Part shown: positions 1 through 5,376 of the stretch, one piece after another | How the letters are laid out: each line of letters begins with the position of its first letter | Numbering within the stretch: the stretch's first letter is position 1 | DNA from: Planctomycetota bacterium | Lineage (GTDB): Bacteria; Planctomycetota; Phycisphaerae; UBA1845; PWPN01 | Length of the DNA stretch: 7,254 nt | Direction of reading: 5' to 3' | Assembly (NCBI GenBank): GCA_016209665.1 | Contig: JACQVT010000600.1 | Span: 1-7,254 of the forward strand | The notes under the pieces: model-generated | What the model was told of the DNA's origin: nothing | Database searches by the model: none | The model's input: the letters and a program-made list of their open reading frames with translations, nothing else | Made by a program: the position numbers and the translations under genes

Positions 1-1496
1 TGCTCGACGCGGATGACAGCCCCGGCAGTGGTGGGCCGTTCCTCGAGTTCGGCCTCTGGGCGGCCTACGGCATGTACCCGGAATGGGGTGCCGTTCCGGC
101 GGCCGGCGTGGTCACCGGGATCGGTTACATCCACGGCCGCTCGTGCATGATTGTCGCCAATGACGCCACGGTGAAGGCCGGAGCATTCTTCCCGCAGACC
201 GTCAAGAAGGTGCTCCGGGCCCAGCGCATCGCCGCCCACTGCTGTCTGCCGCTGGTCTATCTCGTCGATTCGTCGGGCGTGTTCCTGCCCATGCAGGACG
301 AGATCTTTCCCGACGAGGATGACTTCGGACGGATTTTCAGAAACAACGCCGTCCTGTCGGCCGCCGGGGTCCCCCAGATTGCGGCGATCATGGGCGATTG
401 CATCGCGGGCGGGGCCTATCTGCCGGTGCTCTGCGACAAGATCCTCATGACCAAGGGAAGCCGGCTGTACCTGGCGGGACCGGCCCTGGTCAAGGCGGCG
501 ATCGGGCAGGTCACCGACGAAGAGGAACTCGGCGGCGCCGACATGCACGCCCGCATCAGCGGCACCATCGACTTCTGCGAACCCGACGACGAGAGTTGCC
601 TGCGTCGGCTGCGATCACTGATCGAGTTGCTGCCGGCGGAACGATACGCGGATGATGGTGCCGCGAGCCGCCGACAGCCGGCGTCGCCGCCGCAGCGGGA
701 CCCGGGGCAGGTTTGCGACGTGCTGGGGAACGGCTCGGGGCCGTACAACGTGGGGGAGCTGCTGGCCTGCATCCTCGATCGAGACTCCATGAGCCTCTAT
801 AAGGAGGGGTATGGCCAGACGCTGCTGACCGCCTACGCCCGGATCGGCGGCCACGCGGTCGGCGTCATCGCCAACCAGCACATTCAGACGCAGTCGGCCA
901 AACAGGGCCTGCAGATCGGCGGCGTGATCTACGCGGACAGTGCCGACAAGGCCGCCCGCTTCGTGATGGATTGCAGTCAGAACGGCCTGCCGCTGGTGTT
1001 CTTCCAGGACGTCCAGGGCTTCATGGTCGGCCGGGGGGCCGAACAGTCCGGCATCATCCGCAGCGGGGCCAAGCTGGTCAGCGCGGTCAGCAACGCCGGC
1101 GTGGCGAAACTCACGGTGATCATCGGCGGCTCCTTCGGGGCCGGCAACTACGCCCTGTGCGGCAAGGCGTTCGATCCGGTGTTCATCTTCGCGTGGCCCA
1201 GCGCGCAGTACGCCGTCATGGGCGGGGCCCAGGCCGCCGACACGCTCCTCCAGTTGGAGGAACGCCAGGCCCGTCGCCAGGGCAGACTGCTGAGCCCCGA
1301 GGACTGCGAGCGTCTGCGGGACGAGATCGAGAACCGCTACAACCGTCAGATGGATGTGCGTTATGCGGCCGCCCGAGGATGGGTTGACGCCATCATTCAG
1401 CCGCACCAGACGCGGGAGGTGCTCATCCGTGCGCTCTCGTGGGCGAGCCGTCCGCCGCCGCCGGGAGGCTTCCGCGCAGGGATCTTGCAGGTGTAG
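1..1496 (+). CDS. Acyl-CoA carboxylase carboxyltransferase (beta) subunit, methylcrotonyl/geranyl-CoA type, 5' partial
   Basis: This subunit transfers the carboxyl group from carboxybiotin to an acyl-CoA in the cytoplasm. The reading frame is open from base 3 to the TAG at 1494-1496, giving 497 visible residues. The N-terminal few dozen residues of a roughly 530-residue family lie outside the window. Visible in order are the entry motif SGGPFLEF, CMIVANDATVKAG, the first oxyanion-hole motif IAGGAYLPV (visible residues about 134-142), LAGPALVKAA and GGADMH. The second crotonase-like half has GFMVGR, IIGGSFGAGNYALCGKAF and AVMGGAQAADTL. The GAGNY-ALCG form is typical of methylcrotonyl- and geranyl-CoA carboxylases; propionyl-CoA carboxylases have a KAYGGAY-type motif there. 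The downstream AtuA-family genes support a catabolic beta-methyl acyl-CoA role. No biotin carboxylase or carrier domain is visible. The C-terminus carries a short RPPPPGG tail beyond the family's usual end. The exact substrate cannot be read from the sequence. Confidence 0.93.
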   Translation, partial: LDADDSPGSGGPFLEFGLWAAYGMYPEWGAVPAAGVVTGIGYIHGRSCMIVANDATVKAGAFFPQTVKKVLRAQRIAAHCCLPLVYLVDSSGVFLPMQDEIFPDEDDFGRIFRNNAVLSAAGVPQIAAIMGDCIAGGAYLPVLCDKILMTKGSRLYLAGPALVKAAIGQVTDEEELGGADMHARISGTIDFCEPDDESCLRRLRSLIELLPAERYADDGAASRRQPASPPQRDPGQVCDVLGNGSGPYNVGELLACILDRDSMSLYKEGYGQTLLTAYARIGGHAVGVIANQHIQTQSAKQGLQIGGVIYADSADKAARFVMDCSQNGLPLVFFQDVQGFMVGRGAEQSGIIRSGAKLVSAVSNAGVAKLTVIIGGSFGAGNYALCGKAFDPVFIFAWPSAQYAVMGGAQAADTLLQLEERQARRQGRLLSPEDCERLRDEIENRYNRQMDVRYAAARGWVDAIIQPHQTREVLIRALSWASRPPPPGGFRAGILQV

Positions 1497-1525
1497 ACGG
1501 GTGTCGGACGAAGCGCGGGACGTCT

Positions 1526-1607
1526 CCGAACCGCGACCGTGAGGGAGCGGCGCTGGTGAAGCCAAGCGTTGTCCCGCGTAGACCGCTTCCTGACGGGCGC
1601 GGTTCGG
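1526..1607. repeat. Imperfect inverted repeat, REP-like pair
   Basis: Two 25-base arms at 1526-1550 and 1583-1607 are inverted copies with three mismatches. Each contains the core CCGAACCGCG, and they are separated by 32 bases. They fill much of the gap between the carboxyltransferase and the AtuA-family gene. The left-arm core CCGTGAGGGAGCGG recurs exactly at 4050-4063. The paired palindromic layout resembles REP or REPIN elements mobilised by RAYT transposases, but no transposase is present here. In RNA the arms could form a large hairpin just before the AtuA gene. Confidence 0.8.
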
Positions 1608-1652
1608 AAAGGACCTCTCACACACGTGCTGAGCCGATCAGGAAATCGCGGC

Positions 1653-3044
1653 ATGGATGGAGTCCTACGCGTTGGCAATGCCGGCGGCTTCTGGGGCGAC
1701 CGTATCGACGCCGCCGCCGAGTTGGTCCGCCAGCAGCCCGATCTCGACTACCTCACGATCGATTATCTCGCCGAGGTGTCGATGTCGATCCTGGCCCGGC
1801 AGCGCGATGGCGACCCGGGCCGCGGTTATGCGGCGGATTTCCTCGAATCGCTGCGACTGCTTGCGCCCGCCTGGAAGGCCACATCCTTTCGGGCCAAGCT
1901 GATCACCAACGCCGGGGGGCTCAACCCGATGGGCTGTGCCCGGGCCGCGGGACAGGTTCTGCGGGACTACGGTTGCGACGGCCGGCGCATCGCCGTGGTC
2001 ACCGGAGACGATGTGCTGGAGTTGATCCGCTCGCGGGCCGCGTCGGGCGCAAACTGCGATATCCTGAAGCACCTCGAAACGGGCGAGTCGATCGAGAAGG
2101 TCCTCCCCGATCTGGTCACCGCGAATGTCTATCTGGGCGCTATGCCGATCGTCGAGGCGCTTCGGTCCGGCGCGGACATCGTGATCACCGGCCGCGTCGC
2201 CGACCCGAGCCTCACCGTCGCGCCCTGCATCGCCCATTTCGGCTGGTCTGACGGTGATTATGACCGGATCGCCGCGGCGACGGTGGCCGGCCATCTGATC
2301 GAGTGCGGCACGCAGGCCACCGGGGGGATCTCCACGGACTGGCTGAGCGTACCCGATCGCGCGCACATCGGGTTTCCGATCGTGCAGGTCGATGACCGCG
2401 GCATCCTCGTGGTGGCCAAGCCGAAGGCCACGGGAGGCCGCGTGGACGAATTGACGGTGAAGGAGCAACTACTGTACGAGATCGGCGATCCGGCTCGCTA
2501 TCTGAGCCCGGACGCGACCGTGTCGTTCCTGGGACTCGCGGTGGAGGACCTCGGAGGCGATCGCGTGCGTGTATCGGGAGCGGCGGGCAGCCCGTCGCCG
2601 GATACGTACAAGGTCAGTGCCACCTACCGGGCGGGCTATCGAGCGAGCGGCGTGCTGACGATTTGCGGACGGGATGCCCGGATCAAGGGGCAGGCCTGCG
2701 CCGAGATTGTGCACCAACGGCTCGCGGGAAAGGGCATGTCTCCGCAGGGCTGGCAGGTGGAATGTCTGGGCGCGGGTGACGCGGTGCCGGTCGCGCGCTC
2801 GTTGCTGCCGGCGGCGGATTCGTCGTTTGAGACCGTGCTGCGAATCAGCGTCAGGGACCCGCGCCGCGAGGCGGTGGAGCGGTTCGCACGGGAACTGATG
2901 CCGCTGGTGACGGCGGGGCCTCAAGGTGTGACCGGCTACGCCGAAGGTCGACCGCGCGTGCACGAGGTGTTCGGATACTGGCCCTGCTTGATCGAACGCA
3001 GCGCGGTGCAGGCTCGATGGGAGATGCTGGAGGAAACGGCGTGA
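1653..3044 (+). CDS. AtuA-family protein (acyclic terpene utilization, DUF1446 domain)
   Basis: The protein has 463 residues from ATG 1653. It matches the AtuA/DUF1446 family, named from acyclic terpene (citronellol/geraniol) use in Pseudomonas and often found next to acyl-CoA carboxylases; its biochemical role is not established. Visible motifs are GNAGGFWGDR (8-17), ITNAGGLNPMG (84-94), a Gly/Asp-rich VVTGDD (115-120), ANVYLGAMPIVEAL (157-170), IVITGRVADPSLTVAP (176-191), GHLIECGTQATGG (213-225) and KATGGRVDELTVKEQLLYE (258-276). The frame is open further up to a TTG at 1569 and a GTG at 1626, but those extra residues overlap the inverted repeat and are not family-like. ATG 1653 places the FWGD motif near the N-terminus, as expected, with a weak AGGA nine bases upstream. 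The gene overlaps the next one by GTGA. The small C-terminal domain often found in one chain with AtuA is encoded separately downstream. Confidence 0.9.
   Translation: MDGVLRVGNAGGFWGDRIDAAAELVRQQPDLDYLTIDYLAEVSMSILARQRDGDPGRGYAADFLESLRLLAPAWKATSFRAKLITNAGGLNPMGCARAAGQVLRDYGCDGRRIAVVTGDDVLELIRSRAASGANCDILKHLETGESIEKVLPDLVTANVYLGAMPIVEALRSGADIVITGRVADPSLTVAPCIAHFGWSDGDYDRIAAATVAGHLIECGTQATGGISTDWLSVPDRAHIGFPIVQVDDRGILVVAKPKATGGRVDELTVKEQLLYEIGDPARYLSPDATVSFLGLAVEDLGGDRVRVSGAAGSPSPDTYKVSATYRAGYRASGVLTICGRDARIKGQACAEIVHQRLAGKGMSPQGWQVECLGAGDAVPVARSLLPAADSSFETVLRISVRDPRREAVERFARELMPLVTAGPQGVTGYAEGRPRVHEVFGYWPCLIERSAVQARWEMLEETA
3029..3033 (+). promoter_or_regulatory. Shine-Dalgarno GGAGG fixing the GTG start of the AtuA C-terminal-domain gene
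   Basis: GGAGG lies seven bases before GTG 3041, inside the last codons of the AtuA-family gene. The alternative start at 3017 has no such site and would add residues unlike the family's N-terminus. The strong site and the GTGA overlap with the upstream stop point to translational coupling. Confidence 0.75.
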
Positions 3045-3400
3045 GCGAACCGACCAGACAAGTGCGGTTGGGGGATATCGCGGTCGCCCGCAGCGGCGAC
3101 AAGGGCGATTCCGCCAACATCGGCGTGATCGCCCGGACCCCGGCCGCCTACGATCTATTGAGGGATCGGCTGACCGCCCAGGCCGTCGAGCGGTACTTTG
3201 CCGCGACCGGAGTAGTGGGCGTGGTGCGCTACGAACTGCCGAACCTGGGCGCGCTCAACTTCATCCTCCCGGGCGCCCTGGCCGGCGGCGGCAGCCGATC
3301 GCTCCGGATCGACGCCCAGGGCAAGGCGCTGGGACAGGCGTTGCTGGAAATGGTGATCGATCTGCCGGACGAGCGGGACGGCAGGGATGCGGAACGTTGA
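3041..3400 (+). CDS. AtuA C-terminal (ferredoxin-fold-like) domain protein
   Basis: This is a small protein of 119 residues starting at GTG 3041. It matches the domain at the C-terminal end of many AtuA-family proteins and also found as a stand-alone partner. The hallmark is the N-terminal ARSGDKGDSANIGVIAR (16-32), followed by YELPNLGALNFILPGALAGG (64-83) and a final helix LGQALLEMVIDLP (97-109) before a charged tail. There is no signal peptide or membrane segment, so it is probably cytoplasmic. The four-base overlap with the AtuA gene and the GGAGG site suggest the two are made in equal amounts and act together. Its activity is unknown. By context it belongs to the same acyl-CoA carboxylase pathway, perhaps acting on the carboxylated product, but that is inference. 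Confidence 0.88.
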   Translation: MSEPTRQVRLGDIAVARSGDKGDSANIGVIARTPAAYDLLRDRLTAQAVERYFAATGVVGVVRYELPNLGALNFILPGALAGGGSRSLRIDAQGKALGQALLEMVIDLPDERDGRDAER

Positions 3401-3440
3401 GCAGGAATGCAGAATGAATCGTTCGAGCCGATGCCAGTCA

Positions 3441-3518
3441 ACCAGCACGAAGCGCAAGCGAGTGCCCAGCCGTTGGTGCGGACGGAGCGAGGAGCACTCG
3501 CTTGCGCTTCGTGCTGGT
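3441..3518. repeat. Perfect 25-base inverted repeat, planctomycete-type REP element
   Basis: Arms at 3441-3465 and 3494-3518 are exact reverse complements over 25 bases around a 28-base loop. The arm core is CACGAAGCGCAAGCGAGTG, which I associate with dispersed intergenic repeats in planctomycete genomes. The loop has a minor inner hairpin (CCGT/ACGG). It begins 40 bases after the stop of the AtuA C-terminal-domain gene and could help end or protect that transcript. There is no T-run, so a classical intrinsic terminator is unlikely. Confidence 0.9.
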
Positions 3519-3564
3519 AAGCGACTCGTTCCGCGTTCCTACTCAGGCAGGCGAGAGGACGATC

Positions 3565-3978
3565 ATGACTGATGCGCCCGTCCTTGTGGACAGCAGCCAG
3601 AACATCGCCGACGGCCCGGCCCCCGGCGGCGGCACCATCTCGGGTGCGACGACGGCCAGTCTCACGCTGACCGGCGTGCAGGAGGCCGACGGCGGCATCT
3701 ACACCTGCGAGGTATCCAACGCGTGCGGTGCGGCCGTCAGCAACGGCGCCCTCGTGGGCACGCCGATACCGCCTGATTTCGACCGCGACGGCGACGTGGA
3801 CGAGGAAGACTTTGAGGCGTTCAACGCCTGTGCCCAAGGCCCGGCGGTTCCCTTCCCTCCGGGCTGCGAGGACAAGGATCTGGACGGCGACGGCGACCTC
3901 GACGCGGATGACTTCGCACGCATTCAGCGATGCTTCGCCGGCCCCGGCGTACTGCCGCCCGCAGGCTGCGCTCAGTAG
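3565..3978 (+). CDS. Truncated Ig-like plus dockerin/EF-hand surface-protein fragment
   Basis: An ORF of 137 residues starts at ATG 3565, with GAGAGGA five bases upstream (3553-3559). Residues about 21-60 resemble the last strands of an Ig-like domain (ISGATTASLTLTGVQEADGG, then YTCEVSNACGA). The first half of such a domain, with its core Cys and Trp, is missing. Two calcium-loop motifs follow: DFDRDGDVDEED and DLDGDGDLDADD, with acidic residues at loop positions 1, 3, 5, 7, 9 and 12. Each is followed by a Cys-containing segment (FNACAQGP, IQRCFAGP). This Ig-dockerin ending is common at the C-terminus of large exported planctomycete proteins. There is no signal peptide, and the upstream DNA is a repeat element. 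The likeliest reading is a 3' gene remnant left by rearrangement. An expressed small protein is possible because the start and ribosome site look good. Partner and function are unknown. Confidence 0.65.
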   Translation: MTDAPVLVDSSQNIADGPAPGGGTISGATTASLTLTGVQEADGGIYTCEVSNACGAAVSNGALVGTPIPPDFDRDGDVDEEDFEAFNACAQGPAVPFPPGCEDKDLDGDGDLDADDFARIQRCFAGPGVLPPAGCAQ

Positions 3979-4047
3979 TGGGGGTCAGGACGTCCGGCCC
4001 GCGTTCGGGATTCATGGGCCAGCAGCTCCCCACAGGATCAGTTTCTT

Positions 4048-4065
4048 GCCCGTGAGGGAGCGGGC
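4048..4065. repeat. Single REP-like arm remnant with small palindrome
   Basis: GCCCGTGAGGGAGCGGGC can fold as GCCCG/CGGGC. Its central 14 bases CCGTGAGGGAGCGG (4050-4063) are identical to 1537-1550, the left arm of the inverted repeat before the AtuA gene. No good second arm is visible nearby; CCGTTCCTCC downstream is at best a decayed match. It looks like a solitary or degenerate copy of the same repeat family. Confidence 0.5.
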
Positions 4066-4093
4066 ATCAATCCGTTCCTCCAGCCCCGGAGCC

Positions 4094-4121
4094 TTGCTTG
4101 GGCGAGCCGGCCCGGTATCAT
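4094..4121 (+). promoter_or_regulatory. Possible promoter for tRNA-Gly
   Basis: TTGCTT (4094-4099) and TATCAT (4116-4121) are 16 bases apart and would start a transcript about 75 bases before the tRNA. The -35 box matches only TTG of the consensus. This is the best sigma70-like pair I see between 3979 and 4200, but the support is weak. Confidence 0.25.
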
Positions 4122-4200
4122 GGAACACGCACCGTCCGCTTGATCGAGCCGTCCAATCGGAACCGTCAAGCAAGCCGAAGGTGCCGTGGTTGAGGCCGTT

Positions 4201-4273
4201 GCGGGTGTAGCTCAATTGGTAGAGCATCAGCCTTCCAAGCTGAATGTTGCGGGTTCGAGCCCCGTCGCCCGCT
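4201..4273 (+). tRNA. tRNA-Gly (anticodon UCC)
   Basis: A complete 73-base cloverleaf. The acceptor stem GCGGGTG pairs with CGCCCGC with one G-T pair, and the discriminator base is T at 4273. The D arm has GCTC...GAGC around AATTGGTA. The anticodon stem is TCAGC/GCTGA with loop CTTCCAA, giving anticodon TCC, which reads GGA and other GGN glycine codons. The T arm is GCGGG-TTCGAGC-CCCGT. The CCA end is not encoded and would be added after transcription. It stands alone, with no other tRNA nearby. Confidence 0.96.
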
Positions 4274-4392
4274 TTCCCAGCAGGGTCCTCCCGACGCGGT
4301 CCTGTGAACCTGCCTCGGCCGCTTGGCCGTCGATCAGGTCCGCAACGCAGTTCCGCCGAAACACCAGCCGGACGATCACCCCGGCGATCGCG

Positions 4393-4436
4393 CAGCCGAG
4401 CTGCGGCTGGAGCCACGGGCCATCAAGGCCCGGTGG
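4393..4436 (-). terminator. Two tandem hairpins downstream of hisH, possible transcript end
   Basis: On the minus strand, 33 bases past the hisH stop, a nine-pair stem with one bulged G (4413-4436, loop of five) is followed by a six-pair stem CAGCCG/CGGCTG (4393-4409). Neither is followed by a T-run, so this is at most a GC-rich atypical terminator or an RNA-stabilising structure. The stretch from 4274 to 4468 shows nothing else convincing. Confidence 0.3.
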
Positions 4437-4468
4437 CCGCTGTGAGTCTGCAAATCCGGCTTGAACCA

Positions 4469-5173
4469 CTACCTCGCGGCGAAGTTCCGAAGGATCGTCA
4501 GACCGGCGGCCTGGCTCTTCTCGGGGTGGAACTGGGTGGCGAAGACGTTGCCGCGCTGGATCGCGGCGGTGAACGGGTAGCCGTAATCGCAGCGGCCGAC
4601 GGTAACGGCATCGTCGTCGGGCACGACGTAGTAGGAGTGAACGAAGTAAAAGTGCGTCCCGCTGGGCAGGTCCTTGAGCAGCGGACAGGGCTTGTCCCAG
4701 CGGACCTGGTTCCAGCCCATGTGCGGGACCTTGAGGGCTTGCGGATTCAGGGAGCCGCGGGGCGGAGGAGGGCTCGGCTCGCCGGAACCACCGGGCGGAG
4801 GACTGCCCGGCTCGCCGGGACGACACAGATTGCGGAAATCGAAGCGGACGACCTTGCCGGGGATGAGGCCCAGGCCGGGGAACTCGCCCTCCTCGTAGCT
4901 CACGTCGAACAACAGTTGCAGGCCGAGGCAGACGCCCAGGAACGGCCGCCCGGATCGCGCGAACTCGACCACCGGTTCGATGAGGCCGCGCTCCTTGAGG
5001 TGTTTCATCGCGTCGCCGAACGCCCCGACGCCGGGCAGGATCAGCTTGTCCGCCGCCCGAACGTCGGCGCCGTCGCGCACGATGCGGGCCGACGAGCCGA
5101 CCTTCTCGAGGCCCTTCTGCACGCTGCGGAGGTTACCCATGCCGTAGTCAACGATGGCAATCATCATCATCAT
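4469..5173 (-). CDS. hisH: Imidazole glycerol phosphate synthase, glutaminase subunit HisH
   Basis: HisH hydrolyses glutamine and channels ammonia to HisF, which makes imidazole glycerol phosphate and AICAR in histidine synthesis. The class I glutamine amidotransferase triad is complete: Cys82 in [12 protein letters not shown], and His216 and Glu218 in [10 protein letters not shown] (numbered from the first ATG). Also present are the N-terminal [33 protein letters not shown] and HFYFVHSYY. Four consecutive ATG codons begin the gene; family N-termini suggest the last one (5164) may be the real start. A longer frame to 5380 would translate repeat DNA and is rejected. No clear ribosome site is seen. 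The protein is 234 residues against about 200-210 for the family. The excess is a Pro/Gly-rich insertion at residues about 114-145, between VRFDF and ALKVPH. It follows the aminotransferase gene on the same strand, 203 bases away, and hisF is not in the window. Confidence 0.95.
   Translation of the reverse strand: MMMMIAIVDYGMGNLRSVQKGLEKVGSSARIVRDGADVRAADKLILPGVGAFGDAMKHLKERGLIEPVVEFARSGRPFLGVCLGLQLLFDVSYEEGEFPGLGLIPGKVVRFDFRNLCRPGEPGSPPPGGSGEPSPPPPRGSLNPQALKVPHMGWNQVRWDKPCPLLKDLPSGTHFYFVHSYYVVPDDDAVTVGRCDYGYPFTAAIQRGNVFATQFHPEKSQAAGLTILRNFAAR
4760..4825 (-). repeat. 33-base tandem duplication inside hisH
   Basis: Copies at 4760-4792 and 4793-4825 share GGGCGGAGGA and CGGCTCGCCGG at the same offsets. 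On the coding strand they give two 11-residue units, [11 protein letters not shown] and [11 protein letters not shown]. Being a multiple of three, the duplication keeps the frame open. It makes up most of the extra segment not present in ordinary HisH. Confidence 0.85.
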
Positions 5174-5174
5174 C

Positions 5175-5259
5175 GGGGCCCGGCGTTCGGGGTTCGGGGC
5201 CCGGGGTTCGGCGCTCGGGGTTCGGGAGTCGGGTTCGGGAGTCGGACTCCCGAGCCCCG
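5175..5259. repeat. GTTCGGG-type degenerate repeats ending in a strong hairpin
   Basis: Bases 5175-5230 contain repeated GTTCGGGG, GCTCGGGG and GGGCCCGGGG-like units just upstream of hisH. At 5231-5257 a 12-pair stem (one T-G pair) closes on a three-base CGG loop. The upstream copy CGGGGTTCGGGAGTC (5216-5230) can pair with the same right arm (5245-5259), with 14 of 15 positions matching and one wobble. Two alternative hairpins are therefore possible in the hisH leader. Confidence 0.75.
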
Positions 5260-5281
5260 CCGTTCCACGAGGTCCACCTCT

Positions 5282-5368
5282 CCGCGTCCCCGTGTCGCCG
5301 CGTTCCCGTGTCGTCGCGTTCCCGTGTCCCCGCGTCCCCGTGTCGCCGCGTCGCTGCGTCCCCGCGTC
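5282..5368. repeat. Tandem repeat of 16 bases, about 5.4 copies
   Basis: Consecutive 16-base units begin at 5282, 5298, 5314, 5330 and 5346, with a partial seven-base unit at 5362. The consensus is CCGCGTCCCCGTGTCG; units one and four are identical. Each unit is itself two eight-base halves of the form YCGYGTYS, so the array grew from an 8-mer. It sits between the aminotransferase stop (5377) and hisH. There are no spacers, so it is not a CRISPR array. Confidence 0.9.
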
Positions 5369-5376
5369 AATTCCGC

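Noticed and set aside
1439..2251. Plus-strand frame of 270 codons overlapping the carboxyltransferase end and the AtuA gene
   Set aside because: It is Arg-rich shadow sequence in another frame of two well-supported genes.
3381..3420. Two near-identical 20-base stretches across the AtuA C-terminal-domain gene stop
   Set aside because: GCAGGGATGCGGAACG and GCAGGAATGCAGAATG match at 13 of 16 positions only; too short and imperfect to call a feature.
4316..4329. Hairpin CGGCC-GCTT-GGCCG as tRNA-Gly terminator
   Set aside because: The stem has only five pairs, no T-run follows, and such short GC palindromes are expected by chance in this DNA.
5282..5368. Possible CRISPR array
   Set aside because: The 16-base units are directly adjacent without unique spacers, are degenerate, and no cas genes are present.
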